Assembly: GCA_020426485.1 (NCBI GenBank)
Contig: JAGQPY010000003.1
Location: forward strand, 4,069 to 56,878
Reading direction: 5' to 3'
Origin: Planctomycetaceae bacterium
GTDB taxonomy: Bacteria; Planctomycetota; Planctomycetia; Planctomycetales; Planctomycetaceae
Length of the DNA stretch: 52,810 nt
Shown in pieces: positions 1 through 8,861 of the stretch (its first letter is position 1; every line of letters begins with the position of its first letter). The notes below the pieces were generated by a model. The model was not told where the DNA came from and searched no databases. It was given only the letters and a program-made list of their open reading frames with translations. Position numbers and translations under genes: made by a program.

Positions 1-1479
1 ATCAGTAGCTCTGTTCGAGGTCAGCATCGAACCGGAGCAGGGTACAGGAATGACAATGTGCATCAGCACTCTGGTCACGGACTAACCATTCCCCATGCCG
101 TTGGAGGCGGAGCGAATTCTCATCGCGGGGTCACCGTGCCGGGTCACCGAACTGTGTTTTTCCCGGCTCAGACAGGTGCAGGAATCAGTCAGCGAACTTC
201 TCCGTATCGACAGGCGCCTTCATCGGGAACGTATCGCATTTATCGTCCGGACGGATTTGCGGGGCACTCTCATTCGTACTCAACGCCGCCGGAGTTACGA
301 CAGTACTCAGCAGGATCGCGCTCGCACGTTTACCACGATCATTATTCGTCGTATCCGTCATATCTGCCGAATTACGGGCTCGGATTTGCGTTTCCATACA
401 GCGCCGGTTACGCCTACGGCTACGACGGAATTATCGCTCCGCCGATCACGTTGCCGTACGGCGCAGGTGGTGTTGCTGTGCCAGTCGGTCCGGTTCCGTT
501 TGTGCTGAATGATTTCGGAACGTCATTGCCGGCGATGTCGTCCGGATCACCCTTTCCGGCACCGCCGACGTCAGCAGCGGAGATGTCGTCAGGAGTTCCA
601 GCCTTCAGTTCCTCGGGCGGTGTCGAATCCGAAGTGACGATTGTGAACGAGTACGGGGCGGACGAAAATGCGGCTCCGATGCCCTCCGGAACCGTGCAGC
701 GACTTCAGAGTTTGAGATACCAGACATCTGCAGACGACTTCTTTCGGCAGCGGGAATACAGTCAGGCTGAGGCATTGTACCGGACCGCCGCCGACACAGC
801 TCCGGATCGGCGAGCACCGTGGTTTCGACTGGCGTGGGTCCGAGTCGCTCAACAGAACTTCCCTGATGCGGTGCGCGCGCTGCGACAGGGTTTGATTCTG
901 AAAGACGATCCGACGTCGGCATGGATCACTGGGGAGGAACTCTACGGTGCGAATCTGCCGTCGGAGTTCGCGGTCCAGAACGATCGTCTGTGGAATTGGC
1001 TGATGGAAAAACCGCAATCCACCGATCGTCTGCTTTTGGTCAGCGCCTTCCAGCAGCTGAAAGGCTACACGGGGGTTTCTCGCGAATTGCTGCAAGCTGC
1101 CGACAATCATGGGTTGCCCGGCCATCTCAGTGAGTCGCTGTCTCAGGTTGTACAGCATCAGGCGCAGATGGCTGCTGAGAAAGAGGCCGCCATGAAGGAA
1201 GCTGAACGGAGCGGGGCATCGGCCACAAACGGGCCGGTGGGAGAGAGTGGCGCTGGTTCTCAGGCAATGGATGCTCCCCAAGCAGACGGCATTCGACTAA
1301 AGGGACGGGACATCCTTCCACCAGATTCTCCGCCGGGTGTGCTGGACCTGCCGGTGCCAGTGCCGGTGCCTGCGAACGATTCGATCCGGTCAGAGACGCC
1401 GCCGAAGCAGTTGCACCCCGAACCTGTCCCGTTGAATCCCGCCGATTTGAGTATTCCTTCGCCAACCGTACCCCGGTAG
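1..1479 (+). CDS. Secreted-type low-complexity protein with TPR-like region, 5' end outside window
   Basis: The frame is open from base 1 with no stop before the first possible start (GTG at 58), so the gene very probably begins upstream and only its C-terminal ~490 residues are here. The first half is rich in Gly, Ser, Tyr, Pro and His (repeated HS, SYP and YGYDG-type segments), as in exported or surface planctomycete proteins. A helical region at about nt 715-920 (ADDFFRQREYSQAEALYRTA and the following ~45 residues) reads like one or two tetratricopeptide repeats. The tail is Pro/Val-rich with a PVPVPVP run. No catalytic motif is visible. A protein-protein interaction or envelope role is inference. 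Confidence 0.7.
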   Translation: MSSSVRGQHRTGAGYRNDNVHQHSGHGLTIPHAVGGGANSHRGVTVPGHRTVFFPAQTGAGISQRTSPYRQAPSSGTYRIYRPDGFAGHSHSYSTPPELRQYSAGSRSHVYHDHYSSYPSYLPNYGLGFAFPYSAGYAYGYDGIIAPPITLPYGAGGVAVPVGPVPFVLNDFGTSLPAMSSGSPFPAPPTSAAEMSSGVPAFSSSGGVESEVTIVNEYGADENAAPMPSGTVQRLQSLRYQTSADDFFRQREYSQAEALYRTAADTAPDRRAPWFRLAWVRVAQQNFPDAVRALRQGLILKDDPTSAWITGEELYGANLPSEFAVQNDRLWNWLMEKPQSTDRLLLVSAFQQLKGYTGVSRELLQAADNHGLPGHLSESLSQVVQHQAQMAAEKEAAMKEAERSGASATNGPVGESGAGSQAMDAPQADGIRLKGRDILPPDSPPGVLDLPVPVPVPANDSIRSETPPKQLHPEPVPLNPADLSIPSPTVPR

Positions 1480-1740
1480 TCCGGTTGAACGATCGAAGAG
1501 CGGTTCGGTCCGTTTTGCAGGCCGGCTTTCGAAATCTTCGAATAGGTGTCTTCGCGGACTGGCTCCGGAAAATGTTGATCGGCTGACTGGGGCTGGACGT
1601 CGTCAGGGCTTCCGGCAAAGATAACAGAGTCGGAAGTTCGATGTCAGACAATCTGATCGTGTGCTCCGATGGCATTGCCGTTGAGCGTGCCTGATGCCTC
1701 ATTTTCTGATTCGTTGGTGCGAGAGCCGGAAGGTTGTCCG

Positions 1741-2778
1741 ATGCGGTCCTGGTTAGTTGATGTAAATGGTTTGATTTTGATTCCGTTTGTTTGTTCTTTA
1801 GCTCAGGCTCAGACAGCGGGTCCCGGACTTGGTGGCTCCAGCGTCGCACAAAGCCAGACCGACGGACCGCAATCCGGTTCAGAGGCGAACGATCCGTCTT
1901 CGGCCGAAGATTCCGATAACGAGCGAGAGTACGTGCGAATTCGCCGTAATGATCGGCGACTGGCTGTTGCTCTTGAAACCAGCATCATCCGCTTTGCAGA
2001 TTCGAAAAAGTATCCGGGGACAACCGTGGATCTGGTTGGTGCGATTCATCTTGGTGAAACGCAGTACTACGATCAGCTGAATGAAATTTTTAAGCAATAT
2101 GATCGGTTGTTGTTTGAAGCTGTGATGCCGGAGCAGGCAGTTCGTCTGGGAATGCGCCCCGGGATCGGCAGGAAGGGCCGAAACAGACTGTCGGACGAAG
2201 ATGAATGGACGGAGGCGAAGGTTGGTCTTCAGGCAATTTCTGTTTTACAGCTCGGGATGAAAGACGCGCTGGGGCTGGATTTTCAGCTCAGTGCAATCGA
2301 CTACGGCGGATCAAATTTTGTTCATGCCGACATGACGCAGGAAGAATTTGAACGTTCGATGGCGAGACGCGGTGAGACGTTCTCTCAGATTCTGGCTCGT
2401 GAAATGGGCAAAGCCGCCATGCAGCAACAGAAGGTCAACCCGCTGGCTCAGCAGCTTGATCTTGTGATGTCACTGCTGGCTTCCGATCGCGTCTATCGGG
2501 TTCGACGCATCGCCGCTGCTGAGCTTTCGAAGGCGAATGCCGGAGATGCATTTGCGGGATACGACGGTGCATCCACAATCATCACAGAACGTAACCAAAA
2601 GGTCATGGAGGTACTTCGACGCGAACTGGGACAGAAATACAAAAAGATCGGCATCTTTTACGGCGCGGGACATTTTCCCCACATGGAGCCACTGATCGTC
2701 GACGAATTTGGCTACAAGCGGGAGTCCGAGCAGTGGCTGACCGCATGGAAACTACGTGAATCTGTTGCAGGAAACTGA
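1741..2778 (+). CDS. TraB/GumN-family secreted protein
   Basis: 345 residues. I chose the ATG at 1741 over an in-frame ATG 24 codons upstream because it has a GGAAGG ribosome site 7 nt away and begins a signal peptide (hydrophobic GLILIPFVCSLAQAQ, cleavage near residue 24). The mature protein has the two TraB/PrgY/GumN hallmarks: an N-terminal VDLVGAIHLGE followed by a YDRLLFE strand, and a C-terminal FYGAGHFPHMEPL box. The family's conserved Glu and two GxxH-type motifs suggest a metal-dependent hydrolase like the Tiki proteases, but no substrate is known for bacterial members. It is probably periplasmic or anchored outside. It stands alone, with a decayed region downstream. Confidence 0.8.
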   Translation: MRSWLVDVNGLILIPFVCSLAQAQTAGPGLGGSSVAQSQTDGPQSGSEANDPSSAEDSDNEREYVRIRRNDRRLAVALETSIIRFADSKKYPGTTVDLVGAIHLGETQYYDQLNEIFKQYDRLLFEAVMPEQAVRLGMRPGIGRKGRNRLSDEDEWTEAKVGLQAISVLQLGMKDALGLDFQLSAIDYGGSNFVHADMTQEEFERSMARRGETFSQILAREMGKAAMQQQKVNPLAQQLDLVMSLLASDRVYRVRRIAAAELSKANAGDAFAGYDGASTIITERNQKVMEVLRRELGQKYKKIGIFYGAGHFPHMEPLIVDEFGYKRESEQWLTAWKLRESVAGN

Positions 2779-3247
2779 TGCCATGTGGAGCGTCCGCCGA
2801 GGCCCCTGGAGTTGACGTTGTTCCAGGTTTGAACAGAACCTCGGCCCGAGGGTTCACTACCTGTCCCGGTATTGTTACGCGGATTCCTGTCGGTTCGACC
2901 CCGGTAAATCTAATGAGGATATTCCCGCCGGGCTGAGTGTTCCGGAAAGGCCTGTGGCTCCTTCAATTGCTGGCAGGTTTTTGGGAACGGTCAAGTCAGG
3001 TGCCCTGCGTGTTGTTGGTGAGACGTCCGGGTTCCATTCGTGACCATGTTCCTTTCCGACCATGTCACTCCGGAGCAACAGAAGGTCCTTCAAAAGAATC
3101 TGTGGATGGTGTTTGTGCGACTTGTGGGACTGGAAGCGCAGAAATCGTTGCTGGGGTTCATGGAGATTCCGGAGTCAGAGCGAACGTCCTTCGGCGTGGG
3201 GGCGGTTTCAGATGTAGGTCAGACCGGGGACACAGGCCAGGCGGAGG
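2779..3247. other. Degenerate intergenic stretch with coding-like fragments
   Basis: No intact gene. On the plus strand an open frame from about 2815 to a TGA at 3042 ends in a segment that reads like protein (EDIPAGLSVPERPVAPSI...), but it has no ATG or GTG start. A second segment starts at ATG 3046 with a plausible helical sequence (SDHVTPEQQKVLQKNLWMVF) and runs into a repetitive Gly/Gln/Glu tract and then noncoding-like sequence. Both look like remnants of genes decayed by frameshift. I cannot assign a family to either. Confidence 0.35.
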
Positions 3248-3600
3248 GTGAAAGCCAGGCGGGGGCTTCAAACAAAGCCATCAGATTCGGTCTCCGGAGG
3301 CTGGACCGGCTGGCATGGTCCCCATCGCAATGGTCGTGTTCTGCAGCTGCCTGGCATGTTTACCGTCGAGCCCGATCGAGTTTGGGAACAGCCGTTCTTT
3401 CATTCTGGCCTGAGTGGAATTGCCGCCACCTCCGAATACGTCGTTTTGGAGATCGTAATCCGGAAGACTGTGTGGCAGTGGTTGTGTCTGAGGACCGTCT
3501 GCTGGCTGTTGGAAACGGTACACTGTTTTTGTTCCGGACAGACGGCCGTCCGCATGTCGCCTCCCGCCAGAAGGTCTTCGAGAGTAGTCTTCCTGTGCGC
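3248..3600 (+). pseudogene. Broken PQQ-like beta-propeller protein (BamB-type), frameshifted remnant
   Basis: One plus-strand frame encodes GWTGWHGPHRNGRVLQLPGM, then VWEQPFFHSGLSGIAATSEYVV. This is the usual opening of planctomycete PQQ-like/BamB-type beta-propellers (W-x-x-W-x-G-P-x-x-x-G, then VWE...GLSGIAV...VV). After about nt 3440 the similarity leaves this frame: GDRNPEDCVAVV continues in a second frame, and WKRYTVFVP in a third (nt ~3508-3535), where W-K-x-Y is typical after a GRLLW turn. A stop then follows in that frame near 3583. Intact relatives are 400 or more residues; here only about the first blade remains, spread over three frames, so the gene is dead. The match rests on motif reading, not a search. 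Confidence 0.55.
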
Positions 3601-4016
3601 AGCCGTCCCACCATCGTTGAACGTTCAGATATATCTGAGCGTTGAACACTGCATCGTCTGGATTTTGTCTCGACAGCCTTTGATTTCCGGTGACGTCCGT
3701 TTCACCGGCGTGATTCCTTCGTTGGGGTTTCAGTTCACATGACTTGGGTTTCCCGTCCGCCCATTGAGAATCTTGATCGCTGCAAGGGGCCGACAAGGGT
3801 GCAGTCCGAGTCCATTGACGGAAGTGTACAAATCGATTGCCTGTCGGCCTGCGCGTTTTGTGACGAATGATCTGCTGTGGACGGAACCTCTGAAAGGGGA
3901 GCGAATCGGATAATCCGTCGTGATTTGCCGGGAAGACATCGCTAGGATCTGTTGGAAAAATTGTTTACCTCAGAACGTTCTGATTGGCGTTCACCACCGC
4001 AGATTCGGGAAAAACA
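3601..4016. other. Gene-free spacer before the DUF1552 gene
   Basis: Apart from the palindrome at 3620-3643, I see no supportable coding frame, tRNA or terminator. Long open frames on both strands here have unlikely compositions. The segment probably holds the promoter of the DUF1552 gene, but no clear -35/-10 pair stands out. Confidence 0.4.
3620..3643. repeat. 24-bp near-perfect palindrome
   Basis: TCAGATATATCTGA at 3625-3638 is a perfect 14-bp palindrome. It is extended by AACG/CGTT on both sides with one mismatched pair. CGTTGAAC also occurs as a direct repeat on both flanks (3615-3622 and 3640-3647). No T-tract follows. It could be an operator or simply part of the decayed region. No gene starts within 370 bases downstream. 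Confidence 0.5.
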
Positions 4017-5309
4017 ATGCATCACAAAACAGGACGGCGATCGGCTCTGAATGCAGCAGGAGTATGTCTGGCCCTTCCGATGCTGGAATCTCTTCCTTTG
4101 TTCAGTGCCGCCGATGGATCGGAACGCGGCACGGTGTCGGCTCCACGACGGATGGTGTGCGTGGGGAATGAATTCGGGATGTATCCAGGCGCATTCTGGC
4201 CGAAATCGTTCGGTTCCGATTACGAAATGACCGAGTTGCTGCAACCTCTGGAGCCTCACCGAGGCGACTTCACTCTGTTTTCGCACCTTGACCATGGTTT
4301 GAAGGGTGGGCACTTTGCTGTTCATACGTTTCTGACCGGAGTCAATGCGGCCGACGCAAAAGGAATGGCCGAAGGTGGGATCAGCCTCGACCAGCGAGCG
4401 GCAGAACATGTCGGGGCGGCCACTCGCTTCCCATCGCTCGCTGTTGGCTCTGACGACGGTCTGCACGGCGGCTGTCAGATGAGTTGGACACGAACCGGCA
4501 CTCGCGTTCCGCCCGTCCCGGGGCCTCGTGAACTGTTTCGGTTGCTGTTTGTTGCTGACGATGCTTCAGCGAAGCGGAAAGCCGAAGAACGCATTCAGCT
4601 GCAATCCTCAATTCTGGATGCAGTTCTGGGCCATGCGGAGTCTCTGAAACGCCGGCTGAGCCATGCTGATCAACAAAAGCTGGACGAGTACTTCGCGTCC
4701 ATCAGAGATGTGGAGGTCAAGCTGGCTCTGGATCGACAATGGCAGAACGTCGCCAAGCCACAACCTCCCGTTGATGAGCCTCAGAATCAGGGATTAACCA
4801 GGGATCTTCCCGCGATTTATGATCTGATTGCGTTGGCACTTCAGACGGATTCCACTCGAGTGGCGACGCTGGAGATTGGCGGCACATTCCTCGCTTCGGA
4901 TCTGGGAGTGCGGCAGGGGTATCATTCGCTGTCACACCACGGTCAGGATACTCAGAACATCAAACTACTGGTTCAGCTGGAGAAATATCAAACGGAGCAG
5001 CTTTCCCGGTTTCTTGGGAGGTTGAAAGAGATTCGAGAGCCCGGAGCCGACGGGACACTTCTGGATCGCACCATGGTTCTCATGGGCAGCGGGATGGGTA
5101 ATGCAAATTCGCATACGAATACGGATTTGCCCGTCATACTTGCAGGCGGCGGCTTCCGGCATGGCTCTTATCTGGAGTCCCCCGCAGAAAATCGTCAGAG
5201 AGTTCCTCTCAGTAATCTCTTCCTGTCCATGCTGCAGCAGTTCGGCGTGGAGACAGAATTCTTCAGCATGAGTACCGGAACACTGACGGGTCTGGAGACG
5301 ATCGGCTGA
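4017..5309 (+). CDS. DUF1552 domain-containing exported protein
   Basis: 430 residues. The start is the ATG at 4017 rather than the in-frame TTG at 3984, because it begins with a twin-arginine-like leader (GRRSALNAAGVCLALPMLES), as is usual in this family. The body is DUF1552 throughout: RRMVCVGNEFGMYPGAFWP, HLDHGLKGGH, SWTRTGTRVPP, a GYHSLSHHG segment and VLMGSGMGNANSHTN near the C-terminus. The resemblance to alkaline phosphatase-like/DUF1501 folds is known for the family, but the activity is not established. DUF1552 genes are normally paired with a DUF1592-type cytochrome protein, and one lies 200 bases downstream, so the two probably form a unit in the periplasm. Confidence 0.9.
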   Translation: MHHKTGRRSALNAAGVCLALPMLESLPLFSAADGSERGTVSAPRRMVCVGNEFGMYPGAFWPKSFGSDYEMTELLQPLEPHRGDFTLFSHLDHGLKGGHFAVHTFLTGVNAADAKGMAEGGISLDQRAAEHVGAATRFPSLAVGSDDGLHGGCQMSWTRTGTRVPPVPGPRELFRLLFVADDASAKRKAEERIQLQSSILDAVLGHAESLKRRLSHADQQKLDEYFASIRDVEVKLALDRQWQNVAKPQPPVDEPQNQGLTRDLPAIYDLIALALQTDSTRVATLEIGGTFLASDLGVRQGYHSLSHHGQDTQNIKLLVQLEKYQTEQLSRFLGRLKEIREPGADGTLLDRTMVLMGSGMGNANSHTNTDLPVILAGGGFRHGSYLESPAENRQRVPLSNLFLSMLQQFGVETEFFSMSTGTLTGLETIG

Positions 5310-5508
5310 TCCGTTACGACTTCACCGATCGGGGGAATCCGTTTTCCGTGCAGGCCGTTCAAGGCAGTCTCCGGATTGCGACAGCCGGTAAACATTGCCC
5401 TGTCAGGCGCAGAGACCATTCCTTCCGTTCCGCTGGCTGTGACCGTTATTCGTATCCACCTGCCGGAAGCACGATCAGGTTCGATACTCATCACGAAGAC
5501 TTCAATAA

Positions 5509-8046
5509 ATGGCCCATTACCAACAGCATTCTGACCTGATTGATTTTGTCCTCCGTACAGGAGTCAGCTTCGCTCGCTTATCTGTCGTGGCGGTCCTGAT
5601 CTTCGTCTCGGACGTGCATGCTGTTTCGGATGAAGGATTTGACGCGGTTCTTAGGCCGTTCCTTGAGACATACTGCATTCGCTGTCACGGAGAGACCGCG
5701 CAAAAAGGTGAACGACGTTTTGATCGATTTTCGGGTGAGGTTCGCGGCGAAACAGACCTGATTGCTTTTCAGGAGGTGCTGGACCAGCTGGATCTTCATG
5801 AAATGCCGCCTCAGGATGCGCCCCAGCCAGCGGTTGATGAGCGCGGGCGAATCGTTCAATGGCTGAAAAAGCAGTTGGCTGTTTCTCATGGCCAGTTCAG
5901 TCGTGAGCAACAGGGCACCGTGCTGAGACGACTGAATGCTCGAGAATACGAAAACACGGTTCGGGATCTGCTGCAGCTGGAAATGACGATGTTCCATCCT
6001 TCGGCGACGTTTCCTCGAGATCAGATCACCGGACATCTGGATAACGTTGGCAGCGAACTTGCGATGTCCGGTTACCTGCTGCAGAAATACCTGAGTGCGG
6101 CCGAGGATGTGATTGATCGAGCAGCATTGCCACTGCAACAGCCATCTGTTCAGACGTGGAAATTTACGGACGATTTTCGTCAGCAGCCTGAGGTGGATCA
6201 GGTGCATCGTCGGAGCAATGAATTCCGATTCATGACGTTGTATGAGGTGACCGGGGCCGATAAGCATGAAGGAGCCTACGGACCGATCCATGCATTCGCC
6301 TCAGGAGTTCCCTGCAACGGCAAATATGAGATTCGGTTGCGAGCGGAAGCTGTTAATCGGCAGCATCCGTACGATCCCGATTTTTACGGTACGGACCCGA
6401 ATGAGCCGCTTCGGCTGGGAATTGTTCCCGGTGATCGTACCGTCGGTCAGCTGCACAAGCCTCAACCTGTCGAACCGTTACTGGCGGACATACAGCTTGA
6501 CGATGAATTGAGATGGTATTCTGTGGTTGTGCCACTCGATGCCGGTTATACGCCCCGATTCACCTATCGCAATGGGCCCATCGACATGCGGAACATGTAC
6601 GCGAAGGTTCTGCGGAAGTATCCGGAGATGTTTCCGGAGCTGAAAAGTCGTGGCATCGTTGAGGCTCGGTATACGGCGATCGTGCATGGCAGGTTGCCTC
6701 AGATCCGAATTCATGAAATTGAAATTCGCGGGCCATTGTATGAAGAATGGCCAACGGCGTCTCAGAGAAGGATTTGGTCTGGAGACTGGGATGCATTTGC
6801 TGCTGATCGCCTGAGTGAAAGTGATATTCGAGCCGAACTGAGTCGTTTTGCCGGTATGGCGTTTCGTCGTCCGGCGACTGCTGAAGAAGTGGATCGGCTG
6901 ATGAGGCTTGTGGTGTCCCGGTACCAGTCCGGTCGATCGCTGCGAGATGCATACTGCGACGGTCTGAAAGCAGTGCTCTGTTCGCCCGAGTTTCTTTACA
7001 TCGACACTGCCGCTGAGCAACTCACAGCGGAAGCGTTGGCGTCGCGGCTTTCCTACTTTCTGTGGTCGTCGATGCCGGACGCCGAACTCCTTCAGGCAGC
7101 TCAGGACGGCAGCCTGACTCGAACCGACGTCCTGCAGCAACACACGGAGCGGATGCTTGCTGATCCTCGATCCGATTCGTTTGTTGACGGCTTCCTGAAC
7201 AGCTGGCTTACATTACGAGATCTGGGGACGTCGCCTCCGGATCGGTCAACCTTCGTCGACTACTATCACTATGATCTGGGCTCAGCAATGCGAGAAGAAA
7301 CACGACGGTTCTTCCGACATTTGCTGGATCACGATCTGAGTATCGGCAACTTTCTGGATTCAGACTTTACTTTCGTGAATCGGTCTTTAGCCAGACACTA
7401 CGGGCTGGAGCTTTCGGATGCGTCAGGAAATGCGTTAACTGACGAAAGCTTTCACAAAGTGGTTTTGAAGAATCACCAGCGTGGTGGCCTGTTGGGGCAA
7501 GCCAGTGTACAAACGGTGACGGCAAATGGAATCGACACTTCGCCTGTTGTGCGTGGTGTTTGGATTCTGGAGAATATTCTCGGGACACCGCCGTCACCTC
7601 CTCCGGCTGATGTTGAACCATTGGACCCGGATATCCGAGGTGCCAGGTCGATTCGCGAGCAGCTGGAAAAGCATCGCAATGTTGCTGCCTGCTTTGAGTG
7701 TCATCGAAGCATCGATCCGCTCGGGTTTGCTCTGGAAAACTTTGACGCGATTGGTGGATGGCGTGAAAAGTACCCTCGCAGTGAACGGATCGACTCATCC
7801 GGAGAACTGCCCAACGGACAGAAGTTTCAGGGGTTTCAGGATTTCAGAAAAGTCCTGCTGAGACAGCAGGCGTTGTTTCGTCGGGCTCTGACCACGAAGC
7901 TTCTGTCTTACGCAACGGGACGGGAAATGACAATTGGCGATCGGCCGGAAATTGACGCCATCAATGGCCAGATGGCGGAAGGTTCAGATGGACTTCGAAA
8001 TCTTGTCGTCCAGATCGTTCTCAGCAAACCGTTTCGTTCGCCGTAG
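5509..8046 (+). CDS. DUF1592 family cytochrome-domain protein (DUF1587/1595/1592/1588/1585)
   Basis: 845 residues with an N-terminal signal segment (ending near residue 39). Domains in order: a planctomycete cytochrome c-type motif CIRCH at 56-60, DUF1587 around RRLNAREYENTVRDLL (140-156), a long middle region, DUF1595-like FRRPATAEEVDRL near 450, DUF1592 (SRLSYFLWSSMPDAELL, about 500-640), DUF1588 (RGGLLGQASVQTVTANGIDT from ~656) with a second haem-type motif CFECH at 728-732, and DUF1585 at the C-terminus (TKLLSYATGREM). The set and order match the family exactly. Such proteins are abundant in planctomycetes and are thought to be exported, haem-binding and possibly involved in carbohydrate or electron metabolism, but this is unproven. 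Here it follows its DUF1552 partner; the reverse order is more usual. Confidence 0.92.
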   Translation: MAHYQQHSDLIDFVLRTGVSFARLSVVAVLIFVSDVHAVSDEGFDAVLRPFLETYCIRCHGETAQKGERRFDRFSGEVRGETDLIAFQEVLDQLDLHEMPPQDAPQPAVDERGRIVQWLKKQLAVSHGQFSREQQGTVLRRLNAREYENTVRDLLQLEMTMFHPSATFPRDQITGHLDNVGSELAMSGYLLQKYLSAAEDVIDRAALPLQQPSVQTWKFTDDFRQQPEVDQVHRRSNEFRFMTLYEVTGADKHEGAYGPIHAFASGVPCNGKYEIRLRAEAVNRQHPYDPDFYGTDPNEPLRLGIVPGDRTVGQLHKPQPVEPLLADIQLDDELRWYSVVVPLDAGYTPRFTYRNGPIDMRNMYAKVLRKYPEMFPELKSRGIVEARYTAIVHGRLPQIRIHEIEIRGPLYEEWPTASQRRIWSGDWDAFAADRLSESDIRAELSRFAGMAFRRPATAEEVDRLMRLVVSRYQSGRSLRDAYCDGLKAVLCSPEFLYIDTAAEQLTAEALASRLSYFLWSSMPDAELLQAAQDGSLTRTDVLQQHTERMLADPRSDSFVDGFLNSWLTLRDLGTSPPDRSTFVDYYHYDLGSAMREETRRFFRHLLDHDLSIGNFLDSDFTFVNRSLARHYGLELSDASGNALTDESFHKVVLKNHQRGGLLGQASVQTVTANGIDTSPVVRGVWILENILGTPPSPPPADVEPLDPDIRGARSIREQLEKHRNVAACFECHRSIDPLGFALENFDAIGGWREKYPRSERIDSSGELPNGQKFQGFQDFRKVLLRQQALFRRALTTKLLSYATGREMTIGDRPEIDAINGQMAEGSDGLRNLVVQIVLSKPFRSP

Positions 8047-8142
8047 CCACATCTTTTCGGCGCGATTTGTCCTGGGCCTCAACTGCCTGTTTCGAATCAA
8101 TCCGTGAGCAATTTCCGGCCGACTGACACTAACGACGATTGC

Positions 8143-8688
8143 TTAAATCGGAGCGACAATTGTCATCTGGGCGACTCCCACGATAATTGCCCCAAACAGC
8201 AGAAGACCGATCAGCAGGCCGACGCCGTAAACCGTTCGGATGCCATCGTCAGGAATGTCGTCCTGGCCGAGCACTCGCTTGCTCAGCACGCTGCACACCC
8301 ATGTCCAGTGAAGCATGACATGCACCAGCACTCCCACACCGAGCAGTGAAATCAGTGTGAACTCGATACTGCACCACTGAGCAAAGCTCATTCCCCACAG
8401 CGTCCACCCTTTGGTTGCCGGGCCCGGCGGGAATACGAACTGAACGATCACAGCCGCAGTACTCAGCAGAACAAAGACGGCACCCAGAGCGACGTCCAGC
8501 CAGAAATTCACCAATGTCCGTGAGACACGACCCGGCTTGGGAGGCGACGCCGCCGTGTGCGGGTGGTCGTGCATATCATCGTGCAGAATAGCTGCCCGGA
8601 TCTTCTTTGGATCTATAGATGGTGAGGGTGTGCTGCTGGAGATTTTTGTCTGGTCGTCCACGTCGAGGTCTGCTTCAAGGGTAGTCAT
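8143..8688 (-). CDS. DUF4405-like membrane protein at the end of the cbb3 cluster
   Basis: 181 residues from the ATG at 8688; an upstream in-frame GTG at 8721 would add 11 residues but is less likely. The first ~65 residues are hydrophilic and rich in Asp, His and Pro. Three hydrophobic segments follow (LDVALGAVFVLLSTAAVIVQ, the LISLLGVGVLVHVMLHWTWV region, and YGVGLLIGLLLFGAIIVGVA). The His pair in VHVMLHW and the layout resemble DUF4405/cytochrome b561-type membrane proteins, where such histidines can bind haem. It lies 173 bases after the TauE/SafE-like gene on the same strand, so it may belong to the oxidase transcript. A role in electron transfer is inference. Confidence 0.7.
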   Translation of the reverse strand: MTTLEADLDVDDQTKISSSTPSPSIDPKKIRAAILHDDMHDHPHTAASPPKPGRVSRTLVNFWLDVALGAVFVLLSTAAVIVQFVFPPGPATKGWTLWGMSFAQWCSIEFTLISLLGVGVLVHVMLHWTWVCSVLSKRVLGQDDIPDDGIRTVYGVGLLIGLLLFGAIIVGVAQMTIVAPI

Positions 8689-8861
8689 GGGAACATGTGT
8701 CTTTCCGGATACCTGACACACTGATCGTTTGATTTTTCGGCCGCTTCATGAGAAAGCCACAACCAGAATGTCAGCCAGCGTAAAGGTCCGAACCATAGGT
8801 TGCGATGAAGCACCCCTGCGAACCTGAGTAATCGATGGATTCGGTCAGGCCTTGCTCTTTG

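Noticed and set aside
2889-2906. GGTTCGACCCC, like a tRNA T-arm
   Set aside because: The surrounding bases do not form an acceptor stem, D-arm or anticodon arm, and the T-stem needs two G-T pairs.
3281-3796. Minus-strand open frame of 171 codons
   Set aside because: It lies opposite the propeller remnant and has unlikely composition and no ribosome site. The plus strand has the recognisable motifs.
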